Below are positions 45,627 to 55,236 of a DNA stretch of 64,000 nt, one piece after another. Position numbers and translations under genes: made by a program. The DNA comes from Spirochaetes bacterium GWE1_32_154 (GTDB taxonomy: Bacteria > Spirochaetota > GWE2-31-10). The stretch is from positions 1 through 64,000 of the forward strand of contig MIAY01000021.1 of assembly GCA_001829315.1 (NCBI GenBank), given 5' to 3'. The notes beneath the pieces were generated by a model, which saw nothing but the letters and a program-made list of their open reading frames with translations, was not told where the DNA came from and did no database searches. Within the stretch, counting starts at the first letter, position 1. Each line of letters begins with the position of its first letter.

Positions 45627-47816
45627 ATGAAGCTTAGCAATAAAATACTTATTCCGGCGACAATTATAACAGCACTCGGCCTTGTGATACTGACACTAAT
45701 TATTTCACTATTTACTTATAATATGACCGATAAAATTATCAATGAAACAGGTCAACTCACCGCATCGAAATATGCCTTGCTGATTCAGGAAGAAATAAAT
45801 TTGAAAATGAATACTATAAGAGTTTCTGGAAAAATATTTGAACAGATAAATTCTCTTGCTCTTTCGGAAAGAAGAGATTTTATCAATAAAACTCTGAAAA
45901 AGATAACAAGTGTCAATGAGGATATCTTAGGATCATGGACGGTATGGGAGCCTGATTATCTCGAGGGTAATGACAGGTTCTACAAAAATACGCCTGGAGC
46001 AGATACTTCCGGACGATTTGTACCATATTGGAACCGGGTGGGTGGATTGCATGTTGAAGCTTGTATGGGATATGAAAATGATGATGAAATAGGACAGTAC
46101 TATCATCTGGCAAAAAAAACAGGCAATGAAGTAATAATGGAGCCGGTTACTTACCCGATAAATAATGAGAATGTAACTGTAGTCAGCCTCTGCGTTCCCA
46201 TTATTATAGATAACCGGGTATGTGGTGTTGCAGGTGTAGATTTCAGTATGGATGATTTTAAAAAACTGGTATCAACTGTAAAACCTTATGAAACCGGATA
46301 TGGTTTTCTCTACTCCAATAAAGGAAGTATAATTGCTCACCCGGATAATACAAAAATAGGGAAATTTTTAAATGATGTTAATCCGGAACTTGAAAGAAAA
46401 TTCAGAATATCAGATAAAATCAGCAGTGGGGAATATTACAAATATAGTGAAAAAGTTTCTGTAAACAATACGAGTTTAATAATATTAGGAGCCCCGTTGA
46501 TTATAGGGGATACTGAAACGCCATGGTCTTTCGGAATCGCTATTCCTGTTAAAGTTGCATATTTGGGCTTGAGTAATCTCATTAAAATAATCATAGCGTT
46601 ATCTTCAGGGATTACGATTCTTCTTTTCATATCGCTTTTTCTGATTACTAAAACTATAACCGGACCTCTGATAACGATTGACAGAAAAGTTGAAGAGATC
46701 TCGACCGGTAAGGGAGATTTAACAGCAATAATCAATATACCCAGTAATGATGAAATAAGCCATCTCGGGATGAATTTTAATAAATTTACTTCAACACTGC
46801 GAATTATGATATCGAAAATCAAAGAGATTGGTGAGGTAACCAATGGTATAAGCGGGGAGCTCTCAAGTTCAACTGAGGAAACATCCGCATCTCTTGATGA
46901 GATACGGACAAACATAGAAAGCATAAAAGATAAAATTGTTATTCTGGATAAAGAAGTGGAAAAATCAGATATTTTATACAAAGAGATTACAGATAATTAC
47001 AAAAAATTAACTAATCTTATTGTTCTTCAAAGCTCTGATATAACGGAGTCATCATCATCAATAGAACAGATATCGTCTTCAATACGTAATATAGCGGATA
47101 CTGTAGAAAATAAATATAAGACAACTATTGAATTGCAATCAATTGCAAAAAACGGTGAATTAACAATGAATGAAACTATAGAAATTATAAAAAAAGTTGC
47201 CAGTTCGGCTTCTATTATGATGAATCTTCTCACTGTAATAAATGATATTGCTTCACAGACAGATCTGTTGGCAATGAATGCTGCTATTGAAGCTGCACAC
47301 GCAGGTGAATCAGGAAAAGGGTTTTCGGTAGTCGCTGATGAAATAAGAAAGCTTGCAGAAAATACTGCGGTTAATTCAAAACAGATATCGGTATCATTAA
47401 ATGATGTCGTTAGTAATATCAGCATTTCTGAAAATGCAACTATTAAAACAGGTGAATTTTTCAGAAGCATCACAGCAGGAATTGATGATGTATCTGGTAA
47501 TATGCTTGAAATAAAAAATGCTACAAATGAACTGGATAGTGGTGCGAGGCAGATCATTGTAGCGTTAAGTTCATTAATTACAATCAATGCTGATGTCAGT
47601 ACAACAAGTGAAGAAATTAAAAATAAAGTAGATTCTTTAAGTAAATCGATCTCAGGTTTATCATTTATTTCCACTGAAACAAAAAATGGAATTGAGGAGA
47701 TTTCAATTGGAATCAATGAAATATATCAGGCTGTTAGCGATATTACAGAGTCAAGTTTAAAAAATTCAGATAATATTAAAACTATTCAGCATTTGTTGTC
47801 TGATTTTAAAACATAG
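45627..47816 (+). CDS. Methyl-accepting chemotaxis protein with dCache sensor
   Basis: The ATG at 45627 follows AAAAGGCGG; the frame open from 45531 is not used. The 729-residue receptor has TM1 (about 8-30) and a double-Cache periplasmic domain (about 35-300). Typical strings in that domain are [40 protein letters not shown] and [18 protein letters not shown]2 (about 315-340), HAMP and a signalling coil follow, with the tip [20 protein letters not shown] (541-560). dCache_1 receptors usually bind amino acids or related small molecules. Monocistronic. Confidence 0.94.
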   Translation: MKLSNKILIPATIITALGLVILTLIISLFTYNMTDKIINETGQLTASKYALLIQEEINLKMNTIRVSGKIFEQINSLALSERRDFINKTLKKITSVNEDILGSWTVWEPDYLEGNDRFYKNTPGADTSGRFVPYWNRVGGLHVEACMGYENDDEIGQYYHLAKKTGNEVIMEPVTYPINNENVTVVSLCVPIIIDNRVCGVAGVDFSMDDFKKLVSTVKPYETGYGFLYSNKGSIIAHPDNTKIGKFLNDVNPELERKFRISDKISSGEYYKYSEKVSVNNTSLIILGAPLIIGDTETPWSFGIAIPVKVAYLGLSNLIKIIIALSSGITILLFISLFLITKTITGPLITIDRKVEEISTGKGDLTAIINIPSNDEISHLGMNFNKFTSTLRIMISKIKEIGEVTNGISGELSSSTEETSASLDEIRTNIESIKDKIVILDKEVEKSDILYKEITDNYKKLTNLIVLQSSDITESSSSIEQISSSIRNIADTVENKYKTTIELQSIAKNGELTMNETIEIIKKVASSASIMMNLLTVINDIASQTDLLAMNAAIEAAHAGESGKGFSVVADEIRKLAENTAVNSKQISVSLNDVVSNISISENATIKTGEFFRSITAGIDDVSGNMLEIKNATNELDSGARQIIVALSSLITINADVSTTSEEIKNKVDSLSKSISGLSFISTETKNGIEEISIGINEIYQAVSDITESSLKNSDNIKTIQHLLSDFKT

Positions 47817-47848
47817 AAAACCTGATAATTTCATAGAAGTAAATACCT

Positions 47849-47970
47849 GTAGAGCCAATTGGAAAAATACATCTTTAATATCGAATTTTTGCAATTGGCT
47901 ACTCCTAATGCCATTATATCGCATATCGCTCCAGTAAAAATCATGTACCCGTGATTTTTGCAAGAGCCTC
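47849..47970. repeat. Hairpin repeat pair downstream of the dCache receptor
   Basis: At 47849-47902 GTAGAGCCAATTGGAAAAAT pairs with ATTTTTGCAATTGGCTAC across a 16-nt loop. This is the same design as the AGCCTCATGCAAAAAT family but with both arms changed together (CATG to AATTG), so the stem is preserved. At 47951-47970 there is a further half-element ending GCAAGAGCCTC. The 247-bp gap holds no gene. Confidence 0.65.
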
Positions 47971-48063
47971 TGTATATTAAAATTATTGATTTATGGAAAA
48001 ATGTACCGGTATTTACGTTTTTAAGTTTTATTGGTGCCCTATAGTTCTATTATAGAAATAGTT

Positions 48064-48588
48064 TTATCGTATAACCATTTCGCCTTTTGTTACAAATTTA
48101 TGTTTAGATGTCAGATTTTTCTTAGGTCCATGAGCTAAAATAACCTTGTGTGTTCCCTTAGCTAAAACTGTGTCAAAAGAGTCTTTTGAATTAAGCGGTA
48201 TTCTAAATCTAATTTCTGTCCATCCGTCTTTCTCAATGCCACTTATTAATGTTACATCAGCAGTACCTTTACCACCTCTATATGAAGTATCAGCTTTATG
48301 ACCAATCGGTGAATGACCAAAATGATCTTCAATAATAACGTTATCACCATCCACAAAACCTATAATGTAGTTTGCATCTTTCATTTTAGTAGTCGGGTTA
48401 AAACCGACTGCAATCCATCCTGAAGTTTTTCCTTTGAGAACACCTTCAAGCTGATCGCCGATAATTATCCATTCAAAAGACATTTCACTTGCAGTAATAA
48501 TACCTTTTTGAATTGAATCGTTTGTTACATCTTCTGCCGAAAGGCAGAAAATAGCAAAAAGTGATAATAAAAGGATAATTTTTTTCAT
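48064..48588 (-). CDS. Secreted DOMON-domain protein
   Basis: The 174-residue protein has a signal peptide (about 1-18) and a single DOMON domain: MSFEWIIIGDQLEGVLKGKTSGWIAVGF, then DANYIIGFVDGDNVIIEDHFG and the C-terminal HKVILAHGPKKNLTSKHKF. DOMON domains bind heme or sugars; Met and His near the expected heme ligand positions (AYM-type Met about 34, His in ILAHG) are present but not conclusive. It is last in the LolA/ABC gene run. Its own promoter sits next to a GTTT repeat, suggesting phase-variable expression. Confidence 0.85.
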   Translation of the reverse strand: MKKIILLLSLFAIFCLSAEDVTNDSIQKGIITASEMSFEWIIIGDQLEGVLKGKTSGWIAVGFNPTTKMKDANYIIGFVDGDNVIIEDHFGHSPIGHKADTSYRGGKGTADVTLISGIEKDGWTEIRFRIPLNSKDSFDTVLAKGTHKVILAHGPKKNLTSKHKFVTKGEMVIR

Positions 48589-48622
48589 TTTTTTTCTCCC
48601 GAAAATGTAATGTCATATATAT

Positions 48623-48651
48623 TGTATATGGAAAATACATTACTATGTCAA
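48623..48651 (-). promoter_or_regulatory. Promoter of the DOMON gene, abutting a tetranucleotide repeat
   Basis: On the minus strand TTGACA (48651-48646), a 17-bp spacer and TATACA (48628-48623) form a good sigma-70 promoter about 35 bp upstream of the ATG. The -35 lies only 3 bp from the repeat tract at 48655-48694, which therefore occupies the UP-element position. Confidence 0.8.
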
Positions 48652-48654
48652 TAT

Positions 48655-48694
48655 GTTTGTTTGTTTGTTTGTTTGTTTGTTTGTTTGTTTGTTT
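48655..48694. repeat. (GTTT)10 microsatellite, i.e. (AAAC)10 relative to the DOMON promoter
   Basis: Ten perfect tandem copies of GTTT lie between the LolA-like gene's stop codon and the -35 of the DOMON promoter. Pure tetranucleotide tracts of this length are prone to slipped-strand length changes. The tract is not inside a supported coding frame. Confidence 0.95.
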
Positions 48695-48704
48695 TAATAT
48701 GTAC

Positions 48705-49433
48705 TTATTTACTAAGATTACTCATTGTAAATATAGAGTCCGGAATATCAATATCCAGTTCTATGTTGCTAAATTTAATTGTTGTTATACTGTTTTTTCG
48801 TAAAAGATCTTTAATCTCTCTGACTGACCAGAAATATCTGGATCCGTATTTTTCAAGTTTCAGGATATTCATTTCTTTAAGACGTTTTCCTGAAACAGCA
48901 TACATCTCCATTTTAACCGGAAAATAGGTTTCTTTATCCACCCAGACTTTTCTTTTTTGATAACTGACACTCTTATTTCTTGCCGTAAGTTCGAGAAGAA
49001 AACAGTTTTTATTATTTAATAGTTCCTCTCCGGTTAATGTGGCGGTATATTGTAAATCAAGAGAATCATTATTGATCATGTCCTCATAACTCATGTCCGA
49101 GCCCATCATTGACTGTTTCAGCATATGACCTACAATGGGGACTATTTCTTCAAGATCAGGCTGGTAAACATAAAGATTTCCATCTTTTTTCAGATATTTT
49201 GTGCCCTGATCTTCAGGATTTGTAAAAACATTAAATGAGTTTTTGTTTCCTTTGCCATATGCATTGAATGTTTTAACTGTTTTTCTGCCATTTGACTGAA
49301 CTTCAAGTTCACCGGTAAATGTGATTGAATCATACAAAATATTGGCATCCGTTTTTCTCAGTATTGATTGCGGATCCTCTGCAAAAAATGTCATTGTCAT
49401 ACATAAAAACATCATAATAACTGTCTGTTTCAT
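48705..49433 (-). CDS. LolA-like outer membrane lipoprotein-sorting protein
   Basis: The 242-residue protein has a signal peptide (about 1-18) and the LolA-like half-barrel pattern. Marks of the MacB-associated group are NPEDQGTKYLKKDGNLYVYQPDLEEIVPI, shown here in part as GTKYLKKDGNLYVYQPD, MGSDMSYEDMIN and RKVWVDKETYFPVKMEMY. It would carry a lipid or lipoprotein across the periplasm. It sits downstream of two FtsX-type permeases and an ATPase on the same strand, so it is likely the periplasmic partner of that ABC system. Confidence 0.87.
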   Translation of the reverse strand: MKQTVIMMFLCMTMTFFAEDPQSILRKTDANILYDSITFTGELEVQSNGRKTVKTFNAYGKGNKNSFNVFTNPEDQGTKYLKKDGNLYVYQPDLEEIVPIVGHMLKQSMMGSDMSYEDMINNDSLDLQYTATLTGEELLNNKNCFLLELTARNKSVSYQKRKVWVDKETYFPVKMEMYAVSGKRLKEMNILKLEKYGSRYFWSVREIKDLLRKNSITTIKFSNIELDIDIPDSIFTMSNLSK

Positions 49434-49474
49434 ATTTGTCTCCTCAAATTTTGTAAATAAAACTACGTGCTGCG

Positions 49475-50704
49475 CTATTTCTCTCTTATTGCCTCAGCCG
49501 GTTTTAGCATAACCGCTCTTAAAGCTGGTAGTGAACCTGCAATTAATGCAATACTAATCCCTATAAACATCATTGTCAAAACCAGTTGAACGCTGATATT
49601 CGGATAAATAACATTCTTTATAGGCATTGGCATTCCGTCTGTTATTGTTCTTCCGAGACTCAAACCTTTTGTTTTAAAGTATAAAACAGGAGGAAGAGCT
49701 ATTAATCCGCCAATCAGACTGCCGATTACACCATAAGTCATCGATTCAAGAACAAAAAGTATTCCTACTTTAAACGGTTTCATACCAAGTGATTGTAATA
49801 ATCCGATTTCCGAAGTTCGTTCAAGAACACTCATCATCATTGTATTGCTAATTGTCATTAATGCGATTAATACAAAAAAAACCATTACCATAGGGAATAT
49901 AAAATTTAGAATTTTAAAAATCGACTGCATAATTCCATGCTCATAAACAGTAAAGACATCAAATTCACTTTGATTGATTTCGTACATTTTTAGTAATTTG
50001 TTTTTTAAGCTTTTTACATGGTCGATATTATTTGTGACAATAATTATTTTCTGTGGCATTTTGTCTACTTTTAGAATTCTGAATGCATCATCGATACTGA
50101 TATAAAATGTTCTGTTAGCTTGCAATGTATTAAAATCAAATATTCCGGCAACTTTAAGTTTTCCTCCGGCAAACGAACCGTATGAGTCTCTTGTTAGAAG
50201 CATTACAGTGTCACCTTGTTTGCATTTGAGATTTTTTGCAATCTCAACTCCAAGAAGTATCTCTTTTGGCATTCCGGTAAAATAAGAACCGGAAACAATA
50301 TTATTCTCAATTTTTATAAAATCCCTTTCTGCTACCGGATCAATTGCATTACCGACTGCAGGAAATGTTTCATCGCCTTTCATAAACATACCGCCAAATG
50401 TTATCCGTTTAAAAACACCTTCAACACCTTTTATTTCTGAAATTTTTGACACCAGAATATCTGAATCAGCAATTCCTTTATCAAGTGGAAACATCCTTTC
50501 TTTTTTTGTAAATTCTTTTGTCTGAATAAGAATATGTCCTGATTCTCTCGTTGCAAAGGAAACAATATCTTTTGTTACACCACCAAAATATGAGTTACCG
50601 ATAATGAGAATAGCAACGGTAATAATAACGGCAAAAAGAGTAAGAAATGATCTGCCGCGGTTTCTTGTCAAATTTTTTAATGAATAGCCTATCAAATAGT
50701 TCAT
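49475..50704 (-). CDS. MacB/LolC-type ABC permease (FtsX domain), copy 2
   Basis: The 409-residue protein has TM1 (about 16-38), a large periplasmic MacB_PCD domain (40-270), and three C-terminal helices with the FtsX core (MTISNTMMMSVLERTSEIGLLQSLG is the family motif; seen from about 285). Such permeases do not make a channel but transmit ATP-driven motion to the periplasm, as in MacB and LolCDE. It overlaps the preceding permease stop by 1 bp (TAATG). Confidence 0.9.
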   Translation of the reverse strand: MNYLIGYSLKNLTRNRGRSFLTLFAVIITVAILIIGNSYFGGVTKDIVSFATRESGHILIQTKEFTKKERMFPLDKGIADSDILVSKISEIKGVEGVFKRITFGGMFMKGDETFPAVGNAIDPVAERDFIKIENNIVSGSYFTGMPKEILLGVEIAKNLKCKQGDTVMLLTRDSYGSFAGGKLKVAGIFDFNTLQANRTFYISIDDAFRILKVDKMPQKIIIVTNNIDHVKSLKNKLLKMYEINQSEFDVFTVYEHGIMQSIFKILNFIFPMVMVFFVLIALMTISNTMMMSVLERTSEIGLLQSLGMKPFKVGILFVLESMTYGVIGSLIGGLIALPPVLYFKTKGLSLGRTITDGMPMPIKNVIYPNISVQLVLTMMFIGISIALIAGSLPALRAVMLKPAEAIREK

Positions 50705-51944
50705 TATTTACTCCTTAATACCTGTGCAATATTCAGTCTTACAGCCCTTAATGCGGGATAAAGAGTTCCTGTAACAGCTGCAAAAACCGCTGCAATAACA
50801 GCATAGAAATAATAGCTGAAATCAAAATAACCATAAATTTTTGAAGGCATATTTTGTGTTAAATCTGAATTTACCAGCGATATCCCTTGTATACATATAT
50901 AAAGAATCGGCGGTGTGCTGATTATAAAGGCAAATAAAGCACCTGTTATTCCTATTATTATACCTTCATATATAAACATTTCTATAATTCTGTGATTTTT
51001 CATTCCGATTGCTGATAAAGTCGAAATCTCTTTGGTTCTTTCAAAAACTGCCATAAGCATAGTGTTTGTTACACCGGTTACTGCCAGAATAAGCAGGAAA
51101 ACGATTATTAATTTCTGTGCAACCTTACGCATTGCAAAAAAAGTCAAAAGTTCTTTTAATTGTTCTTTCCAGGTATAAGCACTGACTGTGCCATTAATAT
51201 TATGTATTACATCGTTTTTTAAAAGTTCAGAGTTGATTTTATAATTTCCATTTAATGATAAATCTATTTCACTTGCATACCCGGATGAGTCGGCAAGTAT
51301 TGATGCATCGGCAAATTTGAGAACAACAGAGAAAGAATCTATTTCGGGATTTCCTGTATTTAAAATTCCTGCTATATAATAACTAACTGCATTGTGAGCA
51401 TTGTTCACTGTTCTTGTATATACAATAATTTCATCTCCAATAGCACCGTCTATAATTCTGGCAAGATCATGTCCGATAAGACATTGATTCTCGCCGTTTG
51501 AAAAATTATCGTATACAGTACCTTTATTCTCATCCAGAATATCATTTTTCAAATTAAATACTCTGTTATCGGATGCCGGGTCGATACCTATTACATTACA
51601 AATAACTTCATTGATATCAACGATGATTCTTCCTCTAAAATTAAGCCTTTTCGTAATTTCAACATGATTGATTTTGCTCTTTAAAGTTGTAATTATCTGA
51701 TCAGGATCTGATATAAGATTTTCAAGCGGCAGATTATTTCTCTCATTAAAATAATCTGTATTAAAAATTTTCACAGGCGCTGTCATTGTTTTTCTGTAAT
51801 TTCTAATCGTGGTTTCATCAATACCGTTAATCATCGTTGATGACATTACAAGTGCAAATATACCGATAGTTACAGAAAGTATTGTTAATAATGATCTTTT
51901 TTTATGCCGGAGAACATTTCGGAATGATAATGTAATTAATCCTT

Positions 51945-51948
<4 letters not shown>
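50704..51948 (-). CDS. MacB/LolC-type ABC permease (FtsX domain), copy 1
   Basis: The 414-residue protein has the same plan as the next gene: TM1 (about 18-38), periplasmic domain, and C-terminal FtsX helices with TNTMLMAVFERTKEISTLSA. The two permeases are clearly divergent, so they probably form a LolC/LolE-like heterodimer. The ATG overlaps the ATPase stop by 4 bp. Confidence 0.9.
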
Positions 51949-52634
<686 letters not shown>

Positions 52635-52673
52635 TATATCACTCCTTTTTTATTCAAATCCCGTATAACAAAG

Positions 52674-52718
52674 GTCTTGCACCATACTTTTTTTATTTTG
52701 AATGTTTGCATGAGGCTT
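52674..52718. repeat. AGCCTCATGCAAA hairpin repeat (copy after the alcohol dehydrogenase)
   Basis: Read on the minus strand, AAGCCTCATGCAAACATTC is followed by an A-rich loop (AAAATAAAAAAA) and GTATGGTGCAAGAC. It starts right after the dehydrogenase stop codon. Its loop closely resembles that of the 62301 copy read in the same sense. Confidence 0.65.
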
Positions 52719-52720
52719 TA

Positions 52721-53893
52721 TTAAATTCTCCTTAGTATCATTTCAGACATCATTGAGGTATCCGCTTTAACCGGTGAGTTTTTATTGTCTGATGCGGTTG
52801 CGATTAAAACGGTATCAGATGACGTTATTCCGTATTTTCCAAGGCTTCTAACAGGCAGGTTTTCAAGTAGTTTCTCGCAGAAATCTGCAAAGTATCGCGA
52901 AGCGTTTTCATCTGTTTCATTCTCGTTTTCTTTTAATGCTCTGCCTAAAATACCGATTTTTTTAAGTGTAGTAACATTGTTTTCACGATTTTTGAGTATA
53001 GATTCCACGGTAAATGAAATTGTTGAAGGTAAAAGATTCGCACAGGCAACACCGTGTGGAATAGGAAATAAACCGCCCATAGGGCCTGCAATTCCATGAC
53101 AAATACCAAGTCCCGCATGTGCTAAAGTGATGCCTGAAATATATGATGCATAACTTAGAGTATCGCGAAGCTCTTCATCATCAAAACGACTGTTGCAAAG
53201 TTGTGTTATTCCTTGCAATGCAGGTATAAGTGCAGGAAGAGCAATTGAATCTGTAAAAATAGTGCTTTTTGTCGAAATGTAGGACTCTATCAGCTGCGCA
53301 ATGGCATCCATACCACATGATGCTGTTATTTCAGGCGGCAAACCATCGGTAAGAGAAGGGTCTATCAATGCCACATCGGGAACAAAACGGTCATGCCGGA
53401 GTGATTTTTTAAAACCTTCAATTCCGGTACGTGCTATTACCGCGTTTTTGGTTACTTCACTTCCTGTTCCGCTTGTAGTAGGTAATGCGATAAAGGGTAT
53501 TTTAGTTCCGGGATGATTTTTATCACCAACATTTTCAAGATAATGAATCACTGAGTCATTAACGGTAATCATTGCTGAAACTGCTTTTCCTGTGTCTATG
53601 ACAGCACCGCCACCGATTGCAATTACCAGGGCAATTGAAAGGTTCCGATATTCATTGACGATTGAATCAATGAGTTCAACAGTCGGTTCGCCACCGGTAA
53701 TTTTAAAAAATACTTTGTGTACAATACGCTCTGCCACTTTATGTATAATGTCCGCTTTTCCGCTTTTCATAAACGAATTACAGGTAATAATAAGAACATT
53801 GCCGGAAGCATTTGTAATAAACTCAAGTATATTTTTATAAACGCCCCTGCCGAATTTTACGAGCGGAACGGATTGTAATGTAAAAGACTGCAT
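52721..53893 (-). CDS. Iron-containing alcohol dehydrogenase
   Basis: The 390-residue protein belongs to the type III (PF00465) group. The NAD-binding GGGAVIDTGKAVSA, PTTSGTGSEVTKNAVI, ASCGMDAIAQLIESYIS and metal-ligand histidines in AHAGLGICHGIAGPMGG and PIPHGVACA are visible. These enzymes reduce or oxidise short-chain alcohols and aldehydes, such as lactaldehyde or propanediol. It starts 42 bp after the ABM-domain gene, so both are probably one transcript. Confidence 0.93.
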   Translation of the reverse strand: MQSFTLQSVPLVKFGRGVYKNILEFITNASGNVLIITCNSFMKSGKADIIHKVAERIVHKVFFKITGGEPTVELIDSIVNEYRNLSIALVIAIGGGAVIDTGKAVSAMITVNDSVIHYLENVGDKNHPGTKIPFIALPTTSGTGSEVTKNAVIARTGIEGFKKSLRHDRFVPDVALIDPSLTDGLPPEITASCGMDAIAQLIESYISTKSTIFTDSIALPALIPALQGITQLCNSRFDDEELRDTLSYASYISGITLAHAGLGICHGIAGPMGGLFPIPHGVACANLLPSTISFTVESILKNRENNVTTLKKIGILGRALKENENETDENASRYFADFCEKLLENLPVRSLGKYGITSSDTVLIATASDNKNSPVKADTSMMSEMILRRI

Positions 53894-53935
53894 AGTTTTC
53901 TCCTGAATACCTGATATACATGAGGCTCTCTATAA

Positions 53936-54232
53936 TTAAAATAACGGCGCGATTATATTGTGAAGAACCCCTTTTCGCGGTTCGACCATCCATTCAGATA
54001 CGGTATCACGCCATTTTTTATAATGCCCGGTTTCTTTATGAACAGCAGCAGCCTCTTTTGAGATGTAGGCCTCATATAAAGTGAATAATTGCGGGTTTTC
54101 AGCATTCTGTAGAATATCAAACCTCAGATTTCCCGGCTCTTTCAGTGAATTATGGTGATTTTCAATAGAGGCTTGAATAAAGTCCTCAAGATGCTCTTTT
54201 TTAACATGAACTGAAACTATGGTAACTATCAT
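53936..54232 (-). CDS. Antibiotic biosynthesis monooxygenase (ABM) fold protein, LsrG-like
   Basis: The 98-residue protein has the ABM ferredoxin-like fold: MIVTIVSVHVKKEHLEDFI, EPGNLRFDILQNAENPQLFTLYEAY and a C-terminal HYKKWRDTVSEWM. This last segment matches LsrG (phospho-AI-2 isomerase) and YgiN-type quinol monooxygenases. It sits upstream of an alcohol dehydrogenase. No lsr transport genes are near, so AI-2 processing is possible but unproven. Confidence 0.85.
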   Translation of the reverse strand: MIVTIVSVHVKKEHLEDFIQASIENHHNSLKEPGNLRFDILQNAENPQLFTLYEAYISKEAAAVHKETGHYKKWRDTVSEWMVEPRKGVLHNIIAPLF

Positions 54233-54390
54233 ATTTCATCCTTTTATCCGGTATCCCGGTTTCATGGAAGTATAATGTGAAAAGAGTATACAGTCAATTA
54301 AATAGAAGTTATTTTTTAAAATTTAGAATGGATGTTGACTTTTTATTTAATCCACATTACTTTTTAAAAGTAGTAAAAGTGAGGTACAAT

Positions 54391-54831
54391 ATGGAAACAG
54401 TTTTATTAAAATGTCCCGAATGCGGTCAGATTAATCGTGTTGTAAAAGCAAAATTTCATCTTCATCCTAAATGTCATAGTTGCAAGAAAGTGTTAACATA
54501 TCCCAAAACACCTCTAACTGTTACCGGGGCTAATTTTAATGAGGAAGTTGTTCAGTCACCCGGGATTGTATTATTGGATTTATGGTCACCTACATGCGGT
54601 TATTGTATGAAGTTAAACCCGATTCTTGATGAAATTGCATCTGAATATGCAGGTATTATTAAAGTTGGTAAGATTAATACTCAAAATGATCAGGTTTTAA
54701 CCGGTCAGTTTAATATTCGGGGTGTTCCTGCATTGTTTTTATACAATGACGGAAAGAAAATAGGTGAAGTGGCAGGTTTTATGCCTAAAAATGATCTCGT
54801 ATCATGGATTAAGTCGCGAATTGATTTATAG
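54391..54831 (+). CDS. Thioredoxin with N-terminal zinc ribbon (TrxC-like), CGYC active site
   Basis: The ATG at 54391 follows GAGGT; the frame open from 54277 is not used. The 146-residue protein has an N-terminal four-cysteine zinc ribbon (LKCPECGQINRV ... KCHSCKKVL), as in thioredoxin 2. A thioredoxin fold follows whose active site is TCGYC in place of the usual WCGPC, with the cis-proline in RGVPALFLY. Tyr in the CxxC is uncommon and should alter redox potential. It reduces cytosolic disulfides. No thioredoxin reductase is adjacent. Confidence 0.92.
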   Translation: METVLLKCPECGQINRVVKAKFHLHPKCHSCKKVLTYPKTPLTVTGANFNEEVVQSPGIVLLDLWSPTCGYCMKLNPILDEIASEYAGIIKVGKINTQNDQVLTGQFNIRGVPALFLYNDGKKIGEVAGFMPKNDLVSWIKSRIDL

Positions 54832-54889
54832 AGTAACTCTTTTGAGAAAAATTAAAAAAATCGTAGCCTCTTATTATGGGGAAATTCAG

Positions 54890-55030
54890 GATGTTTAACC
54901 ACTGAGCCACTGAGTGCACAGAGAGTAAATGAAGAATTAGGAGTTTAATGAACTTTTAAATGGGAAAATAGAGAAATAAATTTCAAAATAACTCTGTGTT
55001 CTCTGAGTCTCTGTGGTGGAATTTTTTTTG
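54890..55030. repeat. Long imperfect inverted repeat of CACAGAG units (copy 2)
   Basis: The left arm (about 54898-54924) reads ACCACTGAGCCACTGAG then TGCACAGAGAG. The right arm (about 54990-55020) reads ACTCTGTGTTCTCTGAG then TCTCTGTGGTGG. Arms are about 30 bp with a roughly 65-bp centre. It is the same family as copy 1 at 2241-2392 and lies in the gap between the thioredoxin and TrmB genes. Confidence 0.75.
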
Positions 55031-55162
55031 CGTTTTTTAGCTGGAAAAGATTTATTATAGGCTTGTTATATATCGTACATAAAACCGTTTTTTTTATTTT
55101 TTTCTTCTCGTATAAAGTCTAAGTTTCAGGTTTTTAAAGTTTCTTTTTAATATATAATTTGC

Positions 55163-55223
55163 TTGACATTCTTTTGCGTAACTATTATAGTAACTACGAA
55201 TGGGTGGTTACTGTAATAGTTAC
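55163..55223 (+). promoter_or_regulatory. TrmB promoter with paired palindromic operators
   Basis: TTGACA (55163-55168), a 17-bp spacer and TATAGT (55186-55191) form the promoter. Two near-identical 17-bp palindromes of the form GTTACT-N5-AGTTAC lie at 55178-55194 (over the -10) and 55207-55223 (between start site and gene), centres 29 bp apart. The TACT/AGTA half-sites fit TrmB boxes. Autorepression by the downstream TrmB protein is the likely role. Confidence 0.75.
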
Positions 55224-55236
55224 TAAGGATGTTGAA

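Noticed and set aside
46436-46981. Minus-strand open frames inside the second chemoreceptor (also 47027-47716)
   Set aside because: Low-complexity Ser/Ile/Val-rich shadows of the receptor coding strand with no ribosome sites.
48655-48694. GTTT array as a CRISPR or coding repeat
   Set aside because: Units are 4 bp with no spacers, and the open frame across the tract (Cys-Leu-Phe-Val repeats) has no ribosome site and overlaps the opposite-strand promoter.
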